Of a DNA stretch of 64,000 nt, positions 1 through 8,726 are shown one piece after another. Location: contig CAVUFH010000001.1 of assembly GCA_963740835.1 (NCBI GenBank), forward strand, positions 372,001-436,000, given 5' to 3'. The first letter of the stretch is position 1; every line of letters begins with the position of its first letter. The stretch is from CAVUFH01 sp963740835. GTDB lineage: Bacteria; Actinomycetota; Acidimicrobiia; IMCC26256; PALSA-610. Under the pieces are notes generated by a model, which made no database searches, was not told the DNA's origin, and saw nothing but the letters and a program-made list of their open reading frames with translations. Both the position numbers and the translations under genes were made by a program.

Positions 1-12
1 CACGGCGACCGG

Positions 13-3000
13 CTACACGTCCTCGAACTGGATGTCGCGGGTGCGCTGGCTGACCACCCGGCTCGAACCGCCGGGCGGCATCGAGACGCCGTAGAGGACG
101 TCCGCGGCTTCCATCGTGCGCTTCTGATGCGAGACGACGAGCAGCTGCGCTTCGTCGCGGAACTCATGCACGAGATCGAGGAACCGGTGCAGGTTCACGT
201 CGTCGAGCGCGGCTTCCACTTCGTCCATCAGGTAGAAGGGGGACGGGCGGGCCCGGAACACCGAGAACAGGTACGCCAGCGCCGCGAGCGAGCGCTCGCC
301 GCCGGACAGCAATGACAGCCGGCGCACGGTCTTGCCCGAGGGGCGCGCCTCCATCTCGATGCCCGTGTTCAACATGTCGTGGGGCTCGGTGAGCACGAGC
401 CGCCCACTGCCGCCCGGGAAGAGCATCGAGAACAGCTCGGAGAAGTGTCCGGCGACGTCGGCGAACGCCGACTCGAACACGGTGACGATCTCCTCGTCGA
501 CCGCCTTGATGACCCGCGTGAGCTCCCGTCGCGTGTTCTTCACGTCGTCGAGCTGCTGCTGCAGGAACTCGTGCCGCTCCACCAATGCTTCGTACTCACT
601 GAGCGCGAGCGGGTTGACGGGTCCCATCAACCGCAGCTCGCGCTCGAGCTCGCGTGCGCGCGCCGAGAGCGTGATCCCTTCGGCGACCTCGGGTGCGGGT
701 GCGGCGAGCGCGGAGTCGGGCTCGCAGTCGAAGTCGTGGCGGATGCGCTCGACCGCCTGTTCGAGACGCAGGCGCACCTCGGCTTCCTCGATCTCGAGCC
801 GGTTGACGCGCTCGCGCAGCTCACCCAACTGCTTCTCGGCGCCCGCGCGCTCGGTGCGCAGGCCGTCGAGCCGGCGCCCGGCCTCACGCGCCGCGTCCGA
901 CTGCTCCTGCCGGCGCTTGCGCAGGCGTTCGGCGAGCTGCTCGATCGCGCCCGACCGCGCGGCCAGGCGATCCGCGATCTCGCCCGCCGCGTGCCGTCGG
1001 CGTTCGAGATGGCTGCGCCGCTCGCGGGCCTTGGCCTCTTCGTCCGGGCGGGCGGCGAGCCGCGCGTCGACCGCCTCGAGCCGTTGCGCGAGCACGGCGC
1101 GCCGTTCCTCGACCGCTGCGCCTCGCACTTCGTAGTCCTGGCGGAGCCGGGCCGCCTGCACGCGCAGCCGGTCGACTTCGGTGCGCCGGCCCTTGGCCTG
1201 CTCGGCCGCGGTGACGGTCTCGGCGAGGCGCGCCCGCAACGCCGTCAATGCCTCGGGTTGCGCGTGCCGTTCGGCTTCCAAGCCGGCGAGCCGTTCCCGC
1301 AACGTCGTCTGCCGCTCCTCGAACGACGCGCTCTTCACTTCGACGTCGCGGCGCAACTGCGCGGCGCGCGCCGTCAACCGTTCGAGCTCGGCCCGGTGGG
1401 CGCGCTCGCGCTCGGTTGCAACAAGCTCGGCGCGCCGCGCCGCCGCCAGCTCGTGGCGTATGCGCTCGACGCGCGCGGAGAATTCGTCGCGCGCGGCTTC
1501 AGCCGCAGTGGCCGCGCCCTCGGCCTCGGCCAGCGCGGCCGGGGTGACGACCGACGATCCCGGCGGACCCGCGCGCCAGATCGTGTGGCCGCCGAAGCGG
1601 TCGCCCTCGGGCGTGACCGCGATGACACCGGGATCGGCCAGCGCGACATCGAGCGCCGCGGCCCACCCGCCCTCGACGAGAACGAACGGCGCGAGCAGGT
1701 TGGCGAGCACACGGTCGAGACCGGGCCGGGTACCGCGCACGCACGCACTGAGTGGCCGGGTGCCCGGCGGTGCGAGGACGCCCTGCCCCCCGCCGCCGTT
1801 CGCGCCGATGACGAGGAGCAACGCCTTCTCGTCGCCGCGCTTCAACCGTTCGATCGCGTCGCGCGCGGCGCGATCGCCTTGGACGACGATCGCGTTCAAT
1901 GCATCGCCGAGTGCAGCCGCGACCGCGACCTCGGCGCCCGCGTCGATCTCGACGTGGTCCACGAGGGGTCCGACGACGCCGTCGATCCGTCCGACGATCG
2001 CGTCGCCACCGGCCGCCGCGTGCGCAGCATCGAGCGCGGCGCGCAGCGTGTCGGCGCGCGCCCGCCAGCGAGTCGCCTCGGCTTCGGTTTCGCGGAGCCC
2101 GGCGTCGGCATCGTGGAGGCGTTCCTCGGCGACCCGGCGCGCCTGCGCTTCCGGAGTCATCTCCGGCGCGACCTGCGCGTGGGCGTCGACGTCGGCGCGG
2201 ACACGGGCCGCGTCGGTTTCCGCCGCATCCGCCTCAGCCATCTGCGGTGCCAGCGCGTAGAGCTCGCGCGCCACGGCCGCGAGCTGTTCGCGCACCGCCG
2301 CCGACTCCGTTCCGAGCGCGGCTTCGCGCTGTTCGAGCTGCTCGAGGTCGCGGCGCGCTTCGAGGTGTGCCGCTTCCGCCTCGGGCGCGGACCCACCCGC
2401 GCCCGTCTCGGCGAGACGGGCTTCGACGGCTTCGACCTCGGTGCGCGTCGGCGCGAGTGTCGCGAAGTCGGCGTCGACTGCCGCGAGCTGCTCTCGCAAC
2501 GACGCGGCTTCGGCGACGAGCGTTTCCACAACGCCTTCGTCGGCGACCGCGGCGAGCTCACGATCGAAGCCACGTTGGCGTTCGGCGACGAGATTGGCGA
2601 GGCCGCGTGCGCGTTCGCGCAGCGCTTCGGCGCGCGTGAGCATGTCGGCGACGTCGTCGTCACCCGGGATCGCGATCGCGCGTTCGGCGTCGAGCACGTC
2701 GGTGTCGAAACCGCGCAACTGCACACGCAGTTCACGCTCCTGCTCGCCGAGCTCGGCTCGTTGTGCGCGGCGGCGCTCCTCGCGCGTGCGCAGCGTCTCG
2801 AGCTCGCGCCCGGCGAGGTGCAAGCTGATCGCCTGCAGCTCCGCCGCGAGCCCGTCGTGGCGACGCGCCGCGTCCGCTTGGCGCTCGAGCGGTCGCAGCT
2901 GCCGACGCACTTCGCGCAGCAGGTCGGTGAGGCGCAGCAGGTTGCCCTCGGTCGCCTCGAGCCGGCGCTGGGCCTTCTCCCGGCGCTTCCGGAACTTCAA

Positions 3001-3501
3001 GATTCCGGCGGCCTCTTCGATGATCGCCCGCCGCTCCTCGGGCCGCGCGTTCAACACGGAGTCGAGCTGACCCTGCCCGACGATCACGTGCTGCTGGCGA
3101 CCGATACCGGTGTCCGAGAGCAGCTCCTGGATGTCGAGCAGCCGGCAGGGCGCGCCGTTGATCATGTACTCGGAGTCACCCGTGCGGAAGAGCGTGCGGG
3201 TGATCGTGACCTCGGAGAACTCGATCGGAAGCAGCCCGGAGGTGTTGTCGATCGTGAGGGACACCTCCGCGCGGCCCAGTGCCGGTCGGTCGGCGGTGCC
3301 CGCGAAGATGACGTCGTCCATCTTGGCGCCGCGCAGCGCTCGCGCGCCCTGGGCCCCGAGCACCCACGCGACCGAGTCGACGACGTTCGACTTCCCGGAC
3401 CCGTTCGGCCCGACGACGACGCAGACACCCGGCTCGAACTCGAGAGTGGTCTTGTCCGCGAAGGACTTGAAGCCCTTCAGAGTCAGTGACTTGAGGAACA
3501 C
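13..3501 (-). CDS. smc: Chromosome segregation ATPase SMC
   Basis: SMC forms the ring-shaped condensin dimer that, with ScpA and ScpB, compacts and separates the chromosome. The 1162-residue length is normal for the family. The N-terminal Walker A is GPNGSGKS at residues 31-38. Long Ala/Glu/Arg-rich coiled coils flank a hinge at about residues 495-640. The C-terminal head has the LLSGGERSLAALA signature and the Walker B segment FYLMDEVEAALDD. It is the last complete gene of the leftward block, and the stop lies 12 bp from the window edge, where ftsY often follows in relatives. The gap to the acylphosphatase gene upstream is 79 bp. No key residue is missing. Confidence 0.97.
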   Translation of the reverse strand: MFLKSLTLKGFKSFADKTTLEFEPGVCVVVGPNGSGKSNVVDSVAWVLGAQGARALRGAKMDDVIFAGTADRPALGRAEVSLTIDNTSGLLPIEFSEVTITRTLFRTGDSEYMINGAPCRLLDIQELLSDTGIGRQQHVIVGQGQLDSVLNARPEERRAIIEEAAGILKFRKRREKAQRRLEATEGNLLRLTDLLREVRRQLRPLERQADAARRHDGLAAELQAISLHLAGRELETLRTREERRRAQRAELGEQERELRVQLRGFDTDVLDAERAIAIPGDDDVADMLTRAEALRERARGLANLVAERQRGFDRELAAVADEGVVETLVAEAASLREQLAAVDADFATLAPTRTEVEAVEARLAETGAGGSAPEAEAAHLEARRDLEQLEQREAALGTESAAVREQLAAVARELYALAPQMAEADAAETDAARVRADVDAHAQVAPEMTPEAQARRVAEERLHDADAGLRETEAEATRWRARADTLRAALDAAHAAAGGDAIVGRIDGVVGPLVDHVEIDAGAEVAVAAALGDALNAIVVQGDRAARDAIERLKRGDEKALLLVIGANGGGGQGVLAPPGTRPLSACVRGTRPGLDRVLANLLAPFVLVEGGWAAALDVALADPGVIAVTPEGDRFGGHTIWRAGPPGSSVVTPAALAEAEGAATAAEAARDEFSARVERIRHELAAARRAELVATERERAHRAELERLTARAAQLRRDVEVKSASFEERQTTLRERLAGLEAERHAQPEALTALRARLAETVTAAEQAKGRRTEVDRLRVQAARLRQDYEVRGAAVEERRAVLAQRLEAVDARLAARPDEEAKARERRSHLERRRHAAGEIADRLAARSGAIEQLAERLRKRRQEQSDAAREAGRRLDGLRTERAGAEKQLGELRERVNRLEIEEAEVRLRLEQAVERIRHDFDCEPDSALAAPAPEVAEGITLSARARELERELRLMGPVNPLALSEYEALVERHEFLQQQLDDVKNTRRELTRVIKAVDEEIVTVFESAFADVAGHFSELFSMLFPGGSGRLVLTEPHDMLNTGIEMEARPSGKTVRRLSLLSGGERSLAALAYLFSVFRARPSPFYLMDEVEAALDDVNLHRFLDLVHEFRDEAQLLVVSHQKRTMEAADVLYGVSMPPGGSSRVVSQRTRDIQFEDV

Positions 3502-3580
3502 GCGCGGCCCCCTGCCCGAGACGTTCTCGGCGCACAGCGATGCTAGGGAACCGGGACCGAGGCCGGGCGGATCCGCCCGG

Positions 3581-3868
3581 TCATCGCACCACGAACCGGG
3601 CGTCCCCGGTCGCCGGAAGGTCCTCGACGTGGACGTCGTCGACTCGGGCGCGGGGCGGACCCTCGCGACACCAGGCGACCATGCGGGCGACGGCCGCCGG
3701 TGGACCTTCGAACTCGGCCTCGACCGCGCCGTCGCTCCTATTGCGCACGTACCCGCCCACGTTTAGCGCACGCGCCTGTTCCCGACAAGAGTCGCGGAAC
3801 CAGACACCCTGCACCCGACCGGTCACCACGACCCGAACCCGAACGCGATCGGCCGCAGCCGCGTTCAC
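3581..3868 (-). CDS. acyP: Acylphosphatase
   Basis: This small cytosolic enzyme hydrolyses acyl phosphates. The 95-residue product starting at GTG 3868 matches the usual length of 90-100. The catalytic loop GRVQGVWFRD (residues 17-26, catalytic Arg25) and the conserved Asn in GGYVRN are both present. An open frame continues upstream, but the GTG at 3868 overlaps the mutM stop as GTGA, so translational coupling favours this start. The neighbours mutM and smc are the normal context in this group. Confidence 0.9.
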   Translation of the reverse strand: MNAAAADRVRVRVVVTGRVQGVWFRDSCREQARALNVGGYVRNRSDGAVEAEFEGPPAAVARMVAWCREGPPRARVDDVHVEDLPATGDARFVVR

Positions 3869-4701
3869 ACCTGGCAGGCCTCGCAGTAGAACGTCGAGCG
3901 GTTCGAGAAGCGAGCTCGCACGAGGGGGCGGCGGCAGCGGAAGCACGCTTCCCCTTCGCGGTCGTACACCTGGTGATGGTGCTGGTACTCGCCCAGCTGC
4001 CCGAACAGGTCGCGGTACTGCTCATCCGAGAGTGAGGAACCGCGGTGCTTCACCGCGTCCTGAAGCGTCTCGACGATCGCGCGGTAGAGCCGCCGAATCT
4101 CCTGCTGCGACAGCGAGTCGCTCATGCGATCCCAGCGCAGCCCGGCTTGGAAGAGGATCTCGTCGCTGTAGATGTTGCCGATACCGGCGATGAACTTCTG
4201 GTCCATCAGCAGTGCCTTCAACCGCATCTTCTTTTCCGCGAGCATGCGGCCGAACAGCTCCCACGACAGCGCGGTCTCGAGCGGATCCAGCCCGAGGTGC
4301 GCGAGCTCCTCCACCTGCGCGAGATCGTCGTACGGCGCGATGAACATCTCGCCGAACGTGCGAGGGTCGACGAACCGCACCAAGCCGCCCTGCGTGAAGG
4401 TGATCACGACGTGCGTGTGCTTCGGCGCTTTGTCACGAGCGGACTTCGCCTTGAGCAGCTGACCTGACATGCCGAGGTGCACGATGAGCGCCTCCGGGCC
4501 GTCGAGCCGCCATACGAGGTACTTGCCCCGGCGCGCGACGGACACGATCTTGTGCCCTTCGAGCGCGCCGATGAAGTCCTTCTTCTGCTTGTGGCGCCGG
4601 ATGGATCGCAAGCCCGCGACCTCGACGGTCTTGATCTTCTTGCCGACGACCTCCTTCTCGAGGTCGCGTCTGATCACTTCCACCTCAGGCAGTTCCGGCA
4701 T
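3865..4701 (-). CDS. mutM: Formamidopyrimidine-DNA glycosylase
   Basis: This bifunctional base-excision enzyme removes 8-oxoguanine and formamidopyrimidine and nicks the abasic site. The start at 4701 gives MPELPEVEV, which supplies the catalytic Pro2 and Glu3. A longer frame upstream is ignored because Pro must follow the initiator Met. The helix-two-turn-helix region (KALLMDQKFIAGIGNIYSDE) and a C-terminal zinc finger with two CxxC pairs (CFRC and CEAC) are intact in the 278-residue product. It overlaps the rnc end by 17 bp and the acylphosphatase start by 4 bp, so it lies in one operon. Confidence 0.96.
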   Translation of the reverse strand: MPELPEVEVIRRDLEKEVVGKKIKTVEVAGLRSIRRHKQKKDFIGALEGHKIVSVARRGKYLVWRLDGPEALIVHLGMSGQLLKAKSARDKAPKHTHVVITFTQGGLVRFVDPRTFGEMFIAPYDDLAQVEELAHLGLDPLETALSWELFGRMLAEKKMRLKALLMDQKFIAGIGNIYSDEILFQAGLRWDRMSDSLSQQEIRRLYRAIVETLQDAVKHRGSSLSDEQYRDLFGQLGEYQHHHQVYDREGEACFRCRRPLVRARFSNRSTFYCEACQV

Positions 4702-5419
4702 CGTCGCCCCCCTCGTCCCGCAGTCGACTACACGCCACCCAGGCCGCGGCTTGCTCGGCCTGTTTCTTCGAACGGCCTTCGCCCTCGCCGTACGGCTCGT
4801 CACCGACGAGCACCGTCGCGTAGAAGTGCTTGGCGTGATCCGGACCTTCGTCGCGCACCGCGTAGCGGGGGCGCCCGAGCGCGCGCGCGGCAGTGAGCTC
4901 TTGGAGGCGGGTCTTGTAGTCGCGGCCACCGGGGCCGGCGGCGGCCTCGGCGATGCGGTCCTGGAGGCAACGCATGACCAGATCTCGCGCGGTCGCGAAG
5001 CCGGCATCGAGGTACACGGCGGCAACCACGGCTTCGAACGCGTCGGCGAGGATCGACTGCTTGGCGCGGCCGCCGGCGGCGTCTTCGCCTTTGCCGAGCA
5101 GCACGTGCGCGCCGAGGTCGAGCTCGTCGGCCAGCTCCGCGAGGACGCGCGCGTTCACGACGCCGGCGCGCACTTCGGACAGCTGGCCTTCGGGAAGGTG
5201 TGGGAAGTGCTCGAACACGTAGTGGGTGACGACGAGACCCAGCACGGAGTCGCCGAGGAACTCGAGCCGCTCGTTCGACTCCGCTTCACCGTTCTCCGCG
5301 CACCATGACCGGTGCGCGAGCGAACGGAGCAGCAACGACGGGTCCTTGAACCAAACCCCGAGGGTCTCCTGGAGCGCGGTCGGCGCTTCCGGCGATGACG
5401 GGTTCGCGCCGCTGCTCAC
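4685..5419 (-). CDS. rnc: Ribonuclease III
   Basis: RNase III cleaves double-stranded RNA in rRNA and mRNA maturation. The signature ERLEFLGDSVL is at residues 50-60 and includes the Mg-binding Glu and Asp. A second acidic cluster follows (ADAFEAVVAAVYLD). A double-stranded-RNA-binding domain fills about residues 163-231 (DYKTRLQEL...SKKQAEQAAAW). The 244-residue length is typical. Translation starts at a GTG that overlaps the stop of the ACP-like gene as GTGA, implying coupling. Confidence 0.96.
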   Translation of the reverse strand: MSSGANPSSPEAPTALQETLGVWFKDPSLLLRSLAHRSWCAENGEAESNERLEFLGDSVLGLVVTHYVFEHFPHLPEGQLSEVRAGVVNARVLAELADELDLGAHVLLGKGEDAAGGRAKQSILADAFEAVVAAVYLDAGFATARDLVMRCLQDRIAEAAAGPGGRDYKTRLQELTAARALGRPRYAVRDEGPDHAKHFYATVLVGDEPYGEGEGRSKKQAEQAAAWVACSRLRDEGGDDAGTA

Positions 5420-5721
5420 TCGCCGGCTCCTGATTGCAGGCGAGCGACGAGGCAGTCGACCGCGTCACCCACGGTCTTCAGCTCGACGAGGTCGTCGTCG
5501 TCGATGGTCAGCCCGACCGAGCGCTCGCCGAGCTCGGCCTCGACGGCAACGACCAAGTCGATCAGCGCGAAGTCGTCGGCGTCGAGGTCCTCGCGCACCC
5601 GAGCGTCGAGCGTGACGGTGTCGGGGTCGACACCCAGGATCTCGGCGAACTGCTCGCAGACGAGCTGGGCGATCTCCGCACGGTCGAGGGGTTGGCGGTG
5701 GCTGTGCGTCTCGGCCGGCAC
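5416..5721 (-). CDS. Acyl-carrier-protein-like protein lacking the phosphopantetheine serine
   Basis: The fold assignment rests on length (101 residues), acidic composition, and alignment of EDLDADDFALIDLVVAVE with the canonical ACP stretch DLGADSLDxVELVxALE. Position and operon context (plsX upstream, rnc downstream) are those of acpP. The serine that carries 4'-phosphopantetheine is replaced by Asp: DSL is read as DDF. I confirmed this directly from the codons GAC GAC TTC. The GTG start lies 3 bp after the plsX stop and is preceded by GGGGAAGG. The product cannot be a conventional holo-ACP, and a structural or regulatory role is only a guess. No frameshift is evident. Confidence 0.8.
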   Translation of the reverse strand: MPAETHSHRQPLDRAEIAQLVCEQFAEILGVDPDTVTLDARVREDLDADDFALIDLVVAVEAELGERSVGLTIDDDDLVELKTVGDAVDCLVARLQSGAGE

Positions 5722-5724
5722 GGG

Positions 5725-6768
5725 TCAAGCACCTTCCCCAGTGGGTTGCCCAGTGGGTTGCCCGGTGGGCCGGACGGCCGCGGTGAGGCGGTCCACGACA
5801 CCGGCGGTGGCCGCGTCGCGCGCGACGCGGATCGCGTTCACGATCGCACCCGCCGACGACGAACCGTGCGAGATCACGCAGATCCCGTTCACGCCGAGCA
5901 GCATTGCGCCGCCGGTGTTGTCCGGGAGGAGCGGCGCCGCCGCTTCGAGGAGCCGCAGCTTCAAGCCATCGGCAACCGAAGCCCACGCGGGCTCGTCGAC
6001 GACCGAGAACACGAGGCCGGCGATGCCGAGCATCGCGCCCTCGAGGGTCTTGAGCGCGACGTTGCCGGTGAAGCCGTCGGTGACGACCACATCGGCCTCG
6101 CCGGACAGCAGGTCGCGCCCTTCGACATTGCCGATGAAGCCCTTCTCGTCCGCGAGCAACGCGCCGGCCTGCTTGCGGAGGTCGTCGCCCTTGCCGGCCT
6201 CCTCGCCGTTCGAGAGCAGCCCGATCGTGGGCGCCTCGATGCCGAACCGAACCGTGGCGTACTCGCGACCGAGCCGCGCCCACTGCACCAGCCACGCCGG
6301 CTCGGGATCGACGGTGGCGCCCGCATCCAGGAGGACGCTCCCGCGATCACTCCCGGGCACCGGCAACGGCACCGCGATCGCGGGGCGGGCGACGCCTTTG
6401 ATGCGGCCCATGCGCAGGAGCGCGGCGGCCATCGTCGCGCCGGTGTTGCCGGCCCCGACCATCGCCGCCGCGCGCCCGTCGCGCACGGCTTCGGCGCAGC
6501 GCACGAGCGAGGAGTCCTTCTTGGTGCGCACCGCGTTGGCGGGTTCGTCGCCCATTGCGATGACTTCTTGCGCGGGCAGCACGGTGATGCCCGACGGGAT
6601 CGCGGGCAGGAGCGGCGCAAGCAGGGACGGTGGGCCGGCGAGGAGGATCTCGACGTCCAGCTCGGTCACCGCGCGCAACGCGCCCGCCACGATCTCCTGC
6701 GGGGCGCGGTCGCCACCCATGGCGTCGAGCGCGACGACGGGGAGGTTCCCAGTCCCGCCGTCCGCCAT
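5725..6768 (-). CDS. plsX: Phosphate acyltransferase PlsX
   Basis: PlsX makes acyl-phosphate from acyl-ACP for PlsY in phospholipid synthesis. The N-terminal VALDAMGGDRAP, the central VGAGNTGATMAAAL and the later VVVTDGFTGNVALKTLEG are family hallmarks. I chose ATG 6768 because GAGGTG lies 6 bp upstream. A GTG at 6777 is also in frame. The 347-residue protein ends in a low-complexity tail with three GQPT-like repeats, produced by a 12-bp tandem repeat at 5739-5774. It sits between rpmF and the ACP-like gene. Confidence 0.95.
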   Translation of the reverse strand: MADGGTGNLPVVALDAMGGDRAPQEIVAGALRAVTELDVEILLAGPPSLLAPLLPAIPSGITVLPAQEVIAMGDEPANAVRTKKDSSLVRCAEAVRDGRAAAMVGAGNTGATMAAALLRMGRIKGVARPAIAVPLPVPGSDRGSVLLDAGATVDPEPAWLVQWARLGREYATVRFGIEAPTIGLLSNGEEAGKGDDLRKQAGALLADEKGFIGNVEGRDLLSGEADVVVTDGFTGNVALKTLEGAMLGIAGLVFSVVDEPAWASVADGLKLRLLEAAAPLLPDNTGGAMLLGVNGICVISHGSSSAGAIVNAIRVARDAATAGVVDRLTAAVRPTGQPTGQPTGEGA

Positions 6769-6781
6769 GCCGGTCACCTCG

Positions 6782-6961
6782 TTACTCGACGTCGATCACC
6801 TGTCGGCCGCGATACCAGCCGCAGTTGCTGCACACGGTGTGCGGCAGCCGCGACGCACCGCAGTTCGGGCACAGCGAGTGCGGCGGCCGGGTGAGCTGCA
6901 TGTTCGCCGACTTGCGCGACCGGGTGGCGGACCGGCTCATCTTCCGCTTCGGGACAGCCAT
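6782..6961 (-). CDS. rpmF: Ribosomal protein bL32
   Basis: This is a 59-residue ribosomal protein of the large subunit. It begins MAVPKRKMSRSATRSRKS and contains two CxxC pairs (CPNC and CSNC), so it is the zinc-binding form. The gene lies between yceD and plsX, its universal location. Its frame differs from that of the upstream yceD remnant. Confidence 0.96.
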   Translation of the reverse strand: MAVPKRKMSRSATRSRKSANMQLTRPPHSLCPNCGASRLPHTVCSNCGWYRGRQVIDVE

Positions 6962-7006
6962 TCAGGTGCTCCTTGCCGTGATCATCGAGAGAAAGGGTGC
7001 AGAGTG

Positions 7007-7515
7007 TCAGAGTTCGAGCGAGCGCAGCGCCGCCCACCGCGGGATCGGAGTCGTCGCTCCGGCAGTCGCACTGGGTCTCGTTGCGGTCAGCTCCGCAGCT
7101 CGGGCAGATCCCCGCGCAGTCCTCGGTGCACAGCGGTGCGAGCGGGAGCTCCAACAGGAGCGCGTCGCGGACGAGGGGCGTGAGATCGAGGGTGTCGTCG
7201 TCGAGCGGGTAGGTCTCGCCTTCGAGGGGCGCGGGCTCGTACAGCTCGTCGACGTGAACGGAAATTTCGCCCGCCACCGGCTGCAGGCACCGGCTGCAGA
7301 CCGCTTGCCACGGTGCCTCCACCTCGCCTCGCACGACGATGCCGTCGGCGACGTGCTCGAGGGTGCCCGCGACCCGCACCGGCGTGTCGCCCGGGATCGA
7401 CGGCGACCCCGTTGCCGAGCTCGGAGAGCGGTGCCTCGACCGCGATGTCCCGCGCCGCACCCGGCCGCCGCAGCAGGTCGGCGACGTTGAGGCGGAGCGG
7501 ATGCGCGGTGGACAT
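7007..7515 (-). CDS. yceD: YceD family protein (DUF177), split by two apparent frameshifts
   Basis: YceD is a small protein of unclear function, thought to be tied to 23S rRNA and L32 synthesis. The N-terminal part MSTAHPLRLNVADLLRRPG starts at 7515. The central part has VCSRCLQP followed by two Cys pairs (CTEDC, CPSC). The end reads DPRWAALRSLEL before a TGA at 7007. These parts are in three frames. Removing one G from a GGG at 7390-7392 (coding strand) and one C from a CCC at 7041-7043 restores a single 168-residue family-like protein. Both changes are +1 insertions in short runs, so I treat them as likely sequence errors. Decay is possible. Confidence 0.75.
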
Positions 7516-7614
7516 GTCAGGCAAGACCGGAGAACTCGCAGGTGGGAGAGACGACTCGGACGGGCCGCGGCGCCAGGCGCGCCAAACGCGGCCCATTCGG
7601 GGGAATGGCGACGG

Positions 7615-7623
7615 ATTCTACCA
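7615..7623 (-). promoter_or_regulatory. Possible extended -10 promoter for yceD-rpmF
   Basis: On the coding strand the sequence TGGTAGAAT matches the extended -10 form TGnTAnAAT. It lies about 100 bp upstream of the yceD start in the 144-bp gap after the SepIVA-like gene. No good -35 box is visible. This is inference from motif alone. Confidence 0.35.
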
Positions 7624-7659
7624 GGTCAGGGCCCCGCCCCGTCTGCCCGTGGGCCTAGC

Positions 7660-8199
7660 TCAGGACTCGTCCTGGTCGAAGAAGCCGCCGGGTTCGTCGC
7701 CCGCTTCGGGCTCGAGCGATTCGGAGGGAACGTTCACTTGCAGCCGTTCCCGACCCTTTTGTACCTGCTGCATGGTGCGGTCGAGCACGACCTCGAACGC
7801 GGCCAGCTTGCGGTCGACGTAGTCCTCGGCCTCGTGGCGAACCTGCGCGGCCTGCCGGTCGCCGTGTTCCACGATCGCTTCCGCGGTCCGGCGCGCTTCA
7901 CGCACGACCTCGGTCTTCTCGACCATGCGTTCGGCGCGGACGCGGGCGGCCTCGATGATGCGGTTCGCCTCCCGGTTCGCCCGTTCGAGGACATCTTCGC
8001 GCTCCTTCAGCAGCCACCGCGCCTGCCGGAGCTCCTCGGGCAATCCATCGACCGCATCCTGCAACATCTCGCCGAACTCTTCTTTGTTGACCATCACCGA
8101 CGCCGAGAGCGGCATGGCGCGCGCGTTCTCCAGCAGCTCCTGGAGGCGGAGGAGCAGCAGGCGGGAGTCGGGCGCGGCGTCGGGATCGTCCTCGAACAT
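7660..8199 (-). CDS. sepIVA: SepIVA/DivIVA-like coiled-coil protein
   Basis: The product is 179 residues, highly charged and mostly helical. It has a long coiled coil over about residues 50-150 (LKEREDVLERANREANRIIEAARVR and on). No membrane segment or signal peptide is present. In mycobacteria the gene next to coaD encodes SepIVA, a DivIVA-related septation and envelope-growth factor, and this context is the same. The assignment comes from position and coiled-coil character more than from a diagnostic motif. It starts 2 bp after the coaD stop. Confidence 0.7.
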   Translation of the reverse strand: MFEDDPDAAPDSRLLLLRLQELLENARAMPLSASVMVNKEEFGEMLQDAVDGLPEELRQARWLLKEREDVLERANREANRIIEAARVRAERMVEKTEVVREARRTAEAIVEHGDRQAAQVRHEAEDYVDRKLAAFEVVLDRTMQQVQKGRERLQVNVPSESLEPEAGDEPGGFFDQDES

Positions 8200-8201
8200 G
8201 C

Positions 8202-8693
8202 TCACGCCTCCTTGCTGACACCGAACCGTTCGGCGAGGCGGTCGCCGACGGTCTTCGGCACCATGCTCGTGACGTCGCCTCCGAAGCGCGCCACTTCGCG
8301 GACCAGGCTCGACGACAGGAACGAGTACTGCGGACTGGTTGAGATGAAGAAGGTGTCGATCCCCGACAGCCGCTGGTTCATCTGCGCCATCTGCAGCTCG
8401 TAGTCGAAGTCGGAGATCGCCCGCAGCCCTTTTACGATCGCCATCGCGCCGATCGCCTTGGCGAAGTCGACGAGCAACCCCGTGAAGAGCTCGATGCGCA
8501 CGTTCGCGAGGTGCGCGGTGACTTCGCCGAGCATCTCCTGGCGCTCGTCGAGATCGAAGAGCGACTTCGCCTTCTGCGGGTTGCGGCTCACGGCCACGAT
8601 GACATCGTCGAAGTGCCGGGCCGTGCGCTCGATGATGTCGAGGTGGCCATTGGTCACGGGATCGAACGAGCCCGGGCAGAGGGCGGTCGCCAA
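8202..8693 (-). CDS. coaD: Phosphopantetheine adenylyltransferase
   Basis: CoaD catalyses the penultimate step of coenzyme A synthesis, transferring AMP from ATP to 4'-phosphopantetheine. The nucleotidyltransferase motif GSFDPVTNGH is at residues 8-17. The VKGLRAISDFDYE and SPQYSFLSSSLVRE segments bind substrate. At 163 residues it has the normal length. It follows rsmD by 33 bp, the usual rsmD-coaD pair. Confidence 0.97.
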   Translation of the reverse strand: MATALCPGSFDPVTNGHLDIIERTARHFDDVIVAVSRNPQKAKSLFDLDERQEMLGEVTAHLANVRIELFTGLLVDFAKAIGAMAIVKGLRAISDFDYELQMAQMNQRLSGIDTFFISTSPQYSFLSSSLVREVARFGGDVTSMVPKTVGDRLAERFGVSKEA

Positions 8694-8726
8694 CGCAGGC
8701 TCCTTGTACGCGTTCGGGGGTAGGCG

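Noticed and set aside
379..3489. Long open frame of 1036 codons on the plus strand, antisense to smc
   Set aside because: In DNA this GC-rich, antisense frames stay open by codon bias. The translation is Arg/Glu/Leu-rich low-complexity with no domain, and smc on the other strand is unmistakable.
5416..5721. Frameshift hiding the serine in the ACP-like gene
   Set aside because: The flanking helices on both sides of the Asp codon align in the same frame, so no indel is needed. The codon itself is GAC.
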